Assembly (NCBI RefSeq): GCF_029846715.1 | Contig: NZ_JARVWW010000033.1 | Coordinates: 1-64,000 of the forward strand | Length of the DNA: 64,000 nucleotides | Origin: Bradyrhizobium nivariense | Lineage (GTDB): Bacteria; Pseudomonadota; Alphaproteobacteria; Rhizobiales; Xanthobacteraceae | Direction: 5' to 3' | In this document: piece after piece, positions 57,774-64,000 of the stretch | Numbering within the stretch: position 1 is the stretch's first letter | How the letters are laid out: every line of letters begins with the position of its first letter | Made by a program: the position numbers and the translations under genes | The notes under the pieces: generated by a model | The model's database searches: none | What the model was told of the DNA's origin: nothing | What the model saw: the letters and a program-made list of their open reading frames with translations, nothing else

Positions 57774-58133
57774 GACGTCGTCTCCTCCTGGGTTTCGAGT
57801 TCGTCCGAATGCGAGATTGGCGCTGCAATAGTGGCTTGGCGAGGCGACGAGATGCATCTGCCCGAGCCATTGAAGATCGCCGCCGCGCACGCGAGACGCG
57901 GAAAGATGCAGCGCAATATCCACCTGCGGCAATTGCGTGAGTTGCGCTGACGTGATCGAGCGTACGCCCGCGCCATGCCGATTGCGAGGACTAAAACGCC
58001 GCGTGCGAGCGCCGCGCTGGGCCTTAAGTGCCCGCCCGCGCTGACATAATGCTGGCTATTGCCGCGCGACGGGCGCATGGTTTGCGGCAGCTGGCGTCGG
58101 TTGGGGCCCCTTCTTTGCGAAAGGCAGGCGCGC
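57774..58133. other. Intergenic region, possible tiny ORF
   Basis: 360 bases. A 32-codon frame (57852-57950, plus strand) reads MHLPEPLKIAAAHARRGKMQ, basic and amphipathic, but has no clear ribosome site. Nothing else is recognisable. Confidence 0.3.
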
Positions 58134-58400
58134 ATGACCATCCGCTCGCGACGAGAAACCATCACCTTCAAGCATCCATTCCACATCCGCGGCGTCGCGC
58201 GCGAGTTGCCGGCCGGCGCCTATGAGGTCGTCACCGACGAGGAGATGATCGAGGGTCTGTCCTTCGCGTCCTATCGCCGCGTCGCCACCATGATCACGGT
58301 GCCCGCCGAAGGCGTGCGCGGTGCGATGGAGATGCTGTCGATCGGCTCGGTCGACCTTGCGGATGCCCAACGCATCGACGCGAGTGCCGCCAATGACTGA
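58134..58400 (+). CDS. Conserved hypothetical protein
   Basis: 88 residues from ATG 58134. MTIRSRRETITFKHPFHIRG, then GVARELPAGAYEVVTDEEMIEGLSF: a compact beta-rich protein. The stop overlaps the next gene by 8 bases. I recognise the type as conserved in Bradyrhizobium but know no function. Confidence 0.7.
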   Translation: MTIRSRRETITFKHPFHIRGVARELPAGAYEVVTDEEMIEGLSFASYRRVATMITVPAEGVRGAMEMLSIGSVDLADAQRIDASAAND

Positions 58401-58689
58401 CATCCCGGTCGATCTCGACAGCCATCGCGGCATGGCCGCGCAGAAGGCAACCGATCTGCGCCGCGCGCTGGCCGATGTCGAGGCCCAGGTCAGGGAGCTG
58501 CGCGAGCGCGAGGCCGATCTCGAAAACCGCATGATGTCGGTGCCAGCCACCTCCTGGCCGGAGGCCGCCGTGAAGGCGCGCCATCTGCTCAACCTCTATG
58601 CCGCGGGCCTGCCCGCCGAGGACACCCGCCACCGCGCGCTGGTGGCCGCGCTGTTCGACGATTTCGCAAGACTGAACGGCGACGGCTGA
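58393..58689 (+). CDS. Conserved hypothetical coiled-coil protein
   Basis: 98 residues from ATG 58393. Residues about 15-50 (QKATDLRRALADVEAQVREL, then REREADLEN) are predicted coiled coil; the C-terminal half is helical. Overlaps the previous gene by 8 bases, so the two are expressed together. Function unknown. Confidence 0.7.
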   Translation: MTDIPVDLDSHRGMAAQKATDLRRALADVEAQVRELREREADLENRMMSVPATSWPEAAVKARHLLNLYAAGLPAEDTRHRALVAALFDDFARLNGDG

Positions 58690-58712
58690 AGGCGAGCCAC
58701 GGGCTCGGTCTT

Positions 58713-58864
58713 TCTTACCTCTCCCGCTTGCGGGAGAGGTCGATGCGCCCCGGGCGATGCGAAGCATCGTCCCGAGCGCAGCGGGTGAGGGCTCTCTCCA
58801 AACGGGGAGTATCTCGTTCGCGGAAACACCCCCACCCCAACCCTCCCCCGCAAGCGGGAGAGGG
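58713..58864. repeat. Inverted repeat, family R5
   Basis: CCTCTCCCGCTTGCGGGAGAGG hairpin at the left and CTCCCCCGCAAGCGGGAGAG at the right, with a further hairpin (GATGCGAAGCATC) between. An intergenic repeat before the DUF1488 gene. Confidence 0.6.
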
Positions 58865-58899
58865 AGCGCACCAGAACCAACCGCGCTAAGGAGTACCCC

Positions 58900-59178
58900 A
58901 TGACGCTCACGACCAGCCGCTTCATCGGCCACGAACAGGACCGCGGCATCGTCCAGTTCTCGATGCAGGACGGCCCCAAGGAGATCGCCTGCGCGATCTC
59001 GACCTCCGCCATGGACGACCTCGAGCGCGGCCCGCGCGCCAGGCCCAACGAGCGCGAAGCCCAGTTCACCCGCCTGCGCGAGCGCATCGAAGCCTGCGTG
59101 GAACGGAAGTATCAGGCGACCGAGTTCGAGGGCACGCCGCCGGGGATCGTGTTGCGGAGCATTGATTTTCGGGGGTAG
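58900..59178 (+). CDS. DUF1488 family protein
   Basis: 92 residues. RGIVQFSMQDGPKEIACAIS and FTRLRERIEACVERKY match the DUF1488 pattern (a short protein with a conserved IxC and RxxIE). Function unknown. Confidence 0.75.
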   Translation: MTLTTSRFIGHEQDRGIVQFSMQDGPKEIACAISTSAMDDLERGPRARPNEREAQFTRLRERIEACVERKYQATEFEGTPPGIVLRSIDFRG

Positions 59179-59223
59179 GGGAGGGAGCGCCCAGAGCAGG
59201 CGAGCTTGCGGAGATCCCGCGCC

Positions 59224-59766
59224 TCACGCGGCCCGGTCGAGTTCCTTCTCGTAAGCTTTCAGGCTTCCCTTCAAAGTCTCTTCGAGCTTGGCCGTGCGCG
59301 ATCCTATCGCCGCGTTGGCCGCTCGCACGGCGGCTGCCTCGATCGCCTCGTCGCGGCTGAGCTTGTCGTGATGAAACAGCCATTTTGCGACCGTCGCCCA
59401 ATCCCACAGCGGACTGTCGGACGTGACGCGGGCGACCGGCGCGGGAAAATCCTTGGCGCGCTGTCCCTTGGAATATTGCGTCATCGCTGCGCGCGTCATT
59501 CCGGTTCGGGCGGCGATATCGGAGAGGCTGACGAGCGGGTCGGGCTCGACGCGATCGACGCGGGCGCCGGCGGCCTGCACGTTCCGCACCGCCGTGACGA
59601 TCGCTTCGCTGACTGATGTCGCCTCCCGGGTGAAGTCGACGATGATGTGGCCTTTCTGGAAGGCGATCGCCGCGTCGTCGCAGCCGGCATCGTAGAAGCG
59701 CTGCTCGAAATCCTCCGCCGCAGGATCGAGGCCGGACGCAATGATGCTGAACTCGAATTTCTTCAC
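59224..59766 (-). CDS. Hypothetical protein with helix-turn-helix
   Basis: 180 residues. The N-terminal half (1-80) is an alpha-beta segment, KKFEFSIIASGLDPAAEDFE; a central HTH is suggested by SLSDIAARTGMTRAAMTQYS (81-100); the C-terminal part is helical. Overlaps the following small gene (78 aa, HicA-like) by 4 bases, and both are on the minus strand: the small gene is upstream. The pair looks like a toxin-antitoxin or a two-gene regulatory unit. Confidence 0.7.
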   Translation of the reverse strand: MKKFEFSIIASGLDPAAEDFEQRFYDAGCDDAAIAFQKGHIIVDFTREATSVSEAIVTAVRNVQAAGARVDRVEPDPLVSLSDIAARTGMTRAAMTQYSKGQRAKDFPAPVARVTSDSPLWDWATVAKWLFHHDKLSRDEAIEAAAVRAANAAIGSRTAKLEETLKGSLKAYEKELDRAA

Positions 59767-59999
59767 TTGTCCTCCTCTCCTCCATGCGGGCAGCGCGTGA
59801 TCGCGCGCATCACTTGGCGAGCGTGGTCTTCCGGGTTCTTCGGCGTGCCGTTCACGCCGACCTGACAGCCATCACGACCAGCATGCGCGCAGAACAGCCG
59901 CCCCCAATGCCCCATCTTGCGCCACCGCCAACCAATCTCTTCGGCGTGCGCGACGACGGCCTCGATCTCCTTGTGTGGATGCCTGGGCCGATCAGCCAT
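59763..59999 (-). CDS. Small HicA-like protein
   Basis: 78 residues. HAEEIGWRWRKMGHWGRLFC, then GVNGTPKNPEDHARQVMRAI: a small basic domain with G-x-W and a C-terminal helix, like the dsRBD fold of HicA RNases, but the catalytic-type His is not in the usual spot. It ends CPHGGEEDK and is directly followed by the HTH gene (4-base overlap). Confidence 0.55.
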   Translation of the reverse strand: MADRPRHPHKEIEAVVAHAEEIGWRWRKMGHWGRLFCAHAGRDGCQVGVNGTPKNPEDHARQVMRAITRCPHGGEEDK

Positions 60000-60063
60000 G
60001 CGGAGACCTTGAAGATAGCGAGAGTGTTAACAAATGTCAACATGGTTGGTGCGAGGGCTGTCT

Positions 60064-60205
60064 GATGGAGCTTCAGGACGTTGGAGATGCTCTCGAAGAT
60101 CTCGCTGCCGGTGCCGTCGCAGCAGATGAGGAGGTTTTTTCGGCTCAGACTTGTGCTCCTCGGTGTGCTCCTCCCGGTGATGCTACCCCAGCGAGTATGG
60201 CAGAA
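60064..60205 (-). pseudogene. DUF2235 gene remnant (start of gene plus leader)
   Basis: On the minus strand the frame reads NLLICCDGTGSEIFESISNV, then LKLHQ, matching the start of the intact gene at 57192 (NLVICCDGTGNEIGENISNV). The upstream bases also match (CTCCCGGTGATGCTACC, GCGAGTAT). A run of six T where the intact gene has five shifts the frame before the first methionine, and the similarity stops near 60064. So it is a partial duplicate. Confidence 0.75.
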
Positions 60206-60237
60206 TTCAGCGTCGGAGGCCACGGTCGATGGAGAGG

Positions 60238-61182
60238 TTAGAAAGGGAGATCCTCATTGCTCAACAATGGCTTCGGGTTGGGAATCAGCTCACGCTGGAT
60301 ATTCGCAACAAAAGACTTCATTCTTTCCGAATGCTCCTGCACGAACTTTCTCGTGAAAATATCTAGCTGGTTGCCGTCCTTGTCTCGTCCATTCCGATGT
60401 ACACAATCGTGTCTGTATTCGATTGCCCTGAAAAGAGCATCCTTGTTGTCGGCTAAGAGCGCATAAAGATCGAACCCGCAAACAATCTTATAGAGTTCGC
60501 GAACTCTCGGGATGTTGTGAAATATAATCGACTTTAGATATTGTCTTACTTCGGTTTCTACGAGATCAGGATTCGCGGCTATCTGCCCCAATGTGTATTT
60601 CTTGCTCTTTAGCTCCGTATCCTTTGCCAATAGATTCAGGATGACTTCGTGGTTGTTGATGGCCTCATGTATGAGCGTGTCTCCAAGATATGCCTCGAGC
60701 GCTCCAACTTGCTGAACAAAAATCATTCGATTTATTAAGCTCGCGCCGTCACCCCCGCGTTCGGCCAAGAGATCGCCCGTTTCGTGATACGAGTCCATGA
60801 AGATGCCGTAGGGATAGTCTGGGACGGTGTAGTCGACCCAAGGCTCCTCGTCGGGGCCATCGTAGTATGAATGTCCTGCCTGAATCTCGACATTGGGATA
60901 TTCGTGCAACGACACGTCACAGTAGCCGGCAGTGTTTTGCACGTGAGCCAAAAAATCGGTGCCGCATTTCCCACACCTCACATCCGTTTCATCTTCCGCG
61001 GTCTTTTCGGATGCGCGATCTTCACTCCAGCGAGGCTCTGGAACTTCGATAACACTGATCACAGATGCTTGGCATTTTGGGCAAGCGAACGAGACGTTCG
61101 TTTTATAACCCTGCATGACCGAATATCCCTTGGGATTCATCCACCATGAGGCGGTGTGCGTTGCCACATTCCTTATGGCCAT
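60238..61182 (-). CDS. Zinc-ribbon / HEPN-like protein, retron-associated
   Basis: 314 residues. Two CxxC knuckles (CPKC 34-37, CGKC 70-73) form a probable zinc ribbon. The C-terminal half is helical and contains R257-HDCV-H262 followed by RNG, the RxxxxH signature of HEPN RNases (RiboL-PSP/MAE_28990-like group). Starts 43 bases after the RT-TOPRIM stop on the same strand; a stop codon 6 bases before the ATG bounds the start, but ATGs at 61140 and 61116 are possible. Codon use is AT-richer than the neighbours. A HEPN RNase could be a toxin or effector; not proven. Confidence 0.7.
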   Translation of the reverse strand: MAIRNVATHTASWWMNPKGYSVMQGYKTNVSFACPKCQASVISVIEVPEPRWSEDRASEKTAEDETDVRCGKCGTDFLAHVQNTAGYCDVSLHEYPNVEIQAGHSYYDGPDEEPWVDYTVPDYPYGIFMDSYHETGDLLAERGGDGASLINRMIFVQQVGALEAYLGDTLIHEAINNHEVILNLLAKDTELKSKKYTLGQIAANPDLVETEVRQYLKSIIFHNIPRVRELYKIVCGFDLYALLADNKDALFRAIEYRHDCVHRNGRDKDGNQLDIFTRKFVQEHSERMKSFVANIQRELIPNPKPLLSNEDLPF

Positions 61183-61225
61183 TTGAGGTTATGCGAGCAA
61201 TAAGCTCCTAAGCCCCACAAGATAC

Positions 61226-62962
61226 TCACCGCGTGCTCGGTCGCGCCGCATAGTCGTCGATCACCGCGACCATTCGGTTGAGAAGCTCAGAGAAACCTGC
61301 AAAATTGATTGTTGGCGCGGTTGGCCGGACTACTTTCTCAGCAAAACGAGACTTGCCGTATTTGCCGTCTTCGTCGTGTTTTTTGCCTGGGTCGAATGTC
61401 TTGCCGTCGATTTCGATATCGAGCACGCTTCTTTCAAAGAAATCCTCAATACAGGTTTGCGGCTTCGTGCCACGGCGTTCGGGTGTTTTGATCAAATACA
61501 AATTGGCATGTATGCGGTAAAATTGATCCATGGACGCATGAGATATGTCCTTTACCCCTAGTCCTTTAGCAACCGAGAATACCTCCTTGGCTCCTTCATC
61601 GTTGTCGATCAGGAGTATTACAGGATGAAGCAGGGGAGCGTGTTTGAACTCGTTGATTAGCTCGTTGTAGCGAAGCATGAAGAACTTGAAATCCCCAGTT
61701 CCTCCTCCGAGTTGTAGGACATCGTGAACGGTACTTGTGAAGTTAAGGAAGCTGATGTTCAGTTTCAATTTGCCATCGACAGTAGCAGCAAGTTTTCCAT
61801 GAAAGCTGCTCAGTCTTTGGATCGCGCATTTCAAATAGATTGCGTCTGTCTTCCCTTCGGTAATGACCAGAGGTTTTTGCAGGGCTACAAAATTCTTATA
61901 GAAGAGAAACTTGTGATAGAGCTCACGCGTAGCTGTTGAGTTTTTCTTTTTGTCCGCACTTGCGCGACGATCGACGCTATTGCGAACTTGGTAGATGTGG
62001 CCGAGCCGACCTTCCAGGGAGGCTGGGGATTGGATGGTCAATTTAACATCGGGGTCGCTAGCTTTCCCTCCCGCCGCCGCTGCCGGAATCATCTGATAGT
62101 ATTCGCCCGTGCTGAACAAAGCGGAGCACATGGAGCGGGTCGTTCGATAATATTCCGGTCGGATATTGACCTTTTCGTTCACTAGCAAGCCGGTTGTGAG
62201 TTGCCGTGAGCCGCGAACTTGCATGCGAGTTTTTTCGTTGTGAATGCTGAATCCTGCGCGCTGGATTTCAGAGGTCAAGAGTGGGCCGAGTTGCCACTCG
62301 CCGGCTGCTCCCGCCTGAGCGGCAAGTTCAGGCGGAAAGTTTGCGCGACTGGTCGAGAAAGTAATGTCGTCAGCATAGCGCGAGTAGGTGCATTTGTGCT
62401 GCTTAGCGAGCCTGACTAAGCGGATGTCCAGCAAGTGCCCGACAATATTCGACAGCACGGGCGAACAAGGACTTCCTTGAGGGAGGCTGTTGTCGTGACA
62501 AGCGATTTGAGCAATCACCGTTGCGACTTTCGGTTCTAGTTCGAAGCGTCGATCTCGCATGAGGATGCCCCGAACTCGCCCAAAATTGATCGTCTCAAAA
62601 AAATCCCTTAGATCGAGGTTCAATACATAACGCCTGCGCTTATGCGTCGATGCGTTTGATACAATTGAGAGCGAGCGAGCAAAGCCGTGTGAAAGCGGGC
62701 GCCGCGGCGCGCCGCTCTTTTCAATTTCTGCTAGACATACGTAGAGGAAATTGGCCAGCCGTCGCTGTAGCGCCTTCAATTTCGGTGCGGGAGCCTTAAT
62801 CCTCCGCACCCCTCCGGCGCGTTTGGGAATCTCAAATTCCGAATACTTTGCTGTATCGGAAATTTTATAGAGTATGTAGGCGAGCCCTTTGGGCTGATAG
62901 CCGAGGAGTTGGGCGACATCGTCGAGCGATTTTGCTGCCTTTAGCCGAGCTAACGATGACAC
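61226..62962 (-). CDS. Retron reverse transcriptase fused to TOPRIM domain (Ec67-like)
   Basis: 578 residues from GTG 62962, chosen because AGGAGG lies 6 bases upstream; the TTG at 62977 would overlap this site. RT domain (about 30-300): retron hallmark NASTH (NAxxH, about 103-107), LDLRDFF, LPQGSPCSPVLSN, catalytic YADD (196-199), and LTTGLLVN (the TG motif). C-terminal TOPRIM (about 360-500): ITEGKTDA with E369 and LLIDNDEG with D453 and D455. Length is close to Ec67 (about 586). The RT should copy the msd RNA into msDNA; TOPRIM is a probable nuclease/primase-like effector. AT-rich and probably acquired. Confidence 0.95.
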   Translation of the reverse strand: MSSLARLKAAKSLDDVAQLLGYQPKGLAYILYKISDTAKYSEFEIPKRAGGVRRIKAPAPKLKALQRRLANFLYVCLAEIEKSGAPRRPLSHGFARSLSIVSNASTHKRRRYVLNLDLRDFFETINFGRVRGILMRDRRFELEPKVATVIAQIACHDNSLPQGSPCSPVLSNIVGHLLDIRLVRLAKQHKCTYSRYADDITFSTSRANFPPELAAQAGAAGEWQLGPLLTSEIQRAGFSIHNEKTRMQVRGSRQLTTGLLVNEKVNIRPEYYRTTRSMCSALFSTGEYYQMIPAAAAGGKASDPDVKLTIQSPASLEGRLGHIYQVRNSVDRRASADKKKNSTATRELYHKFLFYKNFVALQKPLVITEGKTDAIYLKCAIQRLSSFHGKLAATVDGKLKLNISFLNFTSTVHDVLQLGGGTGDFKFFMLRYNELINEFKHAPLLHPVILLIDNDEGAKEVFSVAKGLGVKDISHASMDQFYRIHANLYLIKTPERRGTKPQTCIEDFFERSVLDIEIDGKTFDPGKKHDEDGKYGKSRFAEKVVRPTAPTINFAGFSELLNRMVAVIDDYAARPSTR

Positions 62963-62979
62963 CGTGGCCCTCCTCAAAA

Positions 62980-63116
62980 GGGCTTACAGGCACTCCTATG
63001 CGATAACAGCGCATTATTCAGCCAACACAAGTCGCATTACGATTACCCGGGAGCAATGCACCCTGGCATCCGTATCTTATATCGCGATGCGCGATAACAA
63101 CTCTGCCTGTAAGCCC
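62980..63116 (-). ncRNA. Retron msr-msd RNA
   Basis: Flanked by perfect 13-base inverted repeats: a1 at 63104-63116 and a2 at 62980-62992. Reads on the minus strand, ending 18 bases before the RT start. Internal hairpins: 7-base stem TATCGCG-CAT-CGCGATA (63080-63096), an imperfect stem near 63046-63066, and ATGCG-CTGTTAT-CGCAT (62998-63014). From memory of Ec67, the branch G is expected at 63103, and the msDNA to begin near TCCTATGCG (62994) and end near 63066. Boundaries are strong; the fold is by eye. Confidence 0.88.
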
Positions 63117-63119
63117 CTT

Positions 63120-63125
63120 AGTCTA
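63120..63125 (-). promoter_or_regulatory. Putative retron -10 box
   Basis: TAGACT on the minus strand, a few bases before the start of a1. A TTGTCG or TTGAAA element upstream could be the -35. Transcription would then begin at the a1 repeat, as expected. Confidence 0.4.
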
Positions 63126-63202
63126 CTCTTCACAACGTTGCGACAAATTTCAATCTCTAATTGAGACAAGCGTGTTATGATTGGCGACATCAACAACAAA
63201 AA

Positions 63203-63228
63203 ACGGCCGGATCTTCCGATCCGGCCGT
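63203..63228 (-). terminator. rpmB terminator
   Basis: Perfect 11-base arms (63203-63213 and 63218-63228) with a 4-base loop; on the minus strand the stem runs into TTTTTT. A textbook intrinsic terminator for rpmB, about 67 bases beyond its stop. Confidence 0.85.
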
Positions 63229-63295
63229 CACGCAAAACTCTATCGGCTAAGCCTACGCCACGCGACGCAAGCCCCAGCCCAATCCGAAAATTCGC

Positions 63296-63607
63296 TTAGC
63301 TCGCCTTCTTCGCCGGCGCGGGAGTCGGGCCGACCTTCTTCTGGATGGCGCGCTTCAGCTCGAGGGCGCGGGGCGACAGGACGTCGGCCTTGGCCTTGAG
63401 CAGGAAGGGGTCGAGGCCGCCATTGTGGTCGACGCTCTTGACCGCGTTGGTGGAGACGCGCAGCCGCACGTTGCGGCCCAGCGCTTCGCTGATGAAGGTC
63501 ACGTTGACCAGGTTCGGCAGGAAGCGGCGCTTGGTCTTGATGTTGGAGTGGCTGACCTTGTGGCCAACCTGGGGGCCCTTGGCCGTCAGTTCGCAGCGGC
63601 GAGACAT
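63296..63607 (-). CDS. rpmB: 50S ribosomal protein L28
   Basis: 103 residues from ATG 63607. MSRRCELTAKGPQVGHKVSHSNIKTKRRFLPNL is the canonical L28 start, with RVSTNAVKSVDHNGGLD further on. The C-terminus is an Ala/Lys/Pro tail, as in rhizobia. A longer frame from 63634 adds nine residues not in the family. Confidence 0.97.
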   Translation of the reverse strand: MSRRCELTAKGPQVGHKVSHSNIKTKRRFLPNLVNVTFISEALGRNVRLRVSTNAVKSVDHNGGLDPFLLKAKADVLSPRALELKRAIQKKVGPTPAPAKKAS

Positions 63608-64000
63608 GTCAAAATCCTTGGTTCGAGCCCCCAACGAGTGCGGCCGCCATCCAGGGCGCCACGGGGGCTAATTCTTTCGTCCTTGCAGGGAGCGGCGGAC
63701 GTATAGGGGGGAAGGGGCGGGTCGTCAAGGTTTTGGGGCGGCTGGGACGCGAGTTTCGCGCCCAACACTCGGTGTCATCGCCCGGCTTGCCGCCTTCGCC
63801 AAGGCTTCAGCGGCCGAGCACCCCCGTGGGCCCGGCGTAACCTAGGCGGAGCCGGGGCCGGGCGATCCAGTACGCCGAGGCGGTGCGGCTGACCAGAGGG
63901 GCCGCGGCGTACTGGATGCCCCGCCTTCGCGGGGCATGACAGCGGCGGAATGGGCGGGGCGAGGTGCGCGCTTCTGACCCGCCCCGATCACCAAAACGGC
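63608..64000. other. Region upstream of rpmB to window edge
   Basis: About 390 bases. It contains the rpmB promoter (a TATACG-like box is seen on the minus strand near 63699) and then an R2 repeat (63772-63946). No gene is recognised. Confidence 0.4.
63772..63946. repeat. Palindromic repeat, family R2
   Basis: GTCATCGCCCGGC at the left, GATCCAGTACGCCGAGGC in the middle, TACTGGATGCCCCGCC and GCGGGGCATGACAGCGG at the right. It is longer than the other two copies because of about 70 extra bases in the left half. Confidence 0.7.

Noticed and set aside
62977..62977. TTG at 62977 as RT start
   Set aside because: It lies over the ribosome site for the GTG at 62962 and directly after the a2 repeat, so the GTG is the better start.

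Overview
The window looks like chromosomal DNA of a high-GC alphaproteobacterium of the order Hyphomicrobiales, most likely Bradyrhizobium or a close relative. This rests on the gene set (CobS/CobT cobaltochelatase, EI-Ntr PtsP, a TadG-like protein, urea/amide-type ABC systems, DUF4167 and DUF1178 proteins), on GC-rich codon use throughout, and on several families of intergenic palindromic repeats of the kind scattered through Bradyrhizobium genomes. No rRNA, tRNA or CRISPR array was found. The species call is an inference; no search was run.

Layout. Bases 1-112 are the end of an IS630-type transposase. From 237 to 29259 lies mostly housekeeping DNA: DUF4167, prmC-prfA, ptsP, lysC, ubiG, an EamA transporter, a ComF-glutaredoxin-nitrilase-DUF1178 operon, a methyltransferase, a MutT, a TadG-like protein, argJ, a parvulin and secA. 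It ends with an amide-uptake island (21047-29259): a MarR regulator, an AmiC-like binding protein with no export signal, an amidase, and a five-gene branched-chain/urea-type ABC transporter. A VapBC-type toxin-antitoxin pair with a perfect operator palindrome follows (29308-29985), then an L,D-transpeptidase-like lipoprotein, accA, xerD, aroK-aroB, a CBS/CorC membrane protein, BolA and a J-domain protein.

Bases 39109-41502 hold two divergent citrate-synthase genes, one carrying an N-terminal MerR-like DNA-binding domain, around an intergenic region with two palindromes. Bases 41618-48018 form a catabolic-looking block: cytochrome P450, amidase, Crp/Fnr regulator and a NitT/TauT-type ABC transporter. 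Then come DedA, cobS-cobT (separated by a repeat element), a Tat-exported phytase-like esterase, an Old Yellow Enzyme, PilZ, and a DUF2235 alpha/beta hydrolase. A run of small uncharacterised genes follows.

The most exciting region is 60238-63180. It is visibly AT-richer than its surroundings and lies between a degenerate duplicate of the DUF2235 gene start and the rpmB terminator. It is a complete retron on the minus strand: a msr-msd non-coding RNA bounded by perfect 13-base a1/a2 inverted repeats (62980-63116), a reverse transcriptase with NAxxH, YADD and TG motifs fused to a TOPRIM domain (Ec67-like layout), and, immediately downstream, a zinc-ribbon protein with an RxxxxH HEPN-RNase motif. 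RT-TOPRIM retrons are known anti-phage systems; a co-oriented HEPN partner is, as far as I know, not part of the described Ec67 layout and may be a second effector. Ribosomal protein L28 (rpmB) and a repeat element close the window.
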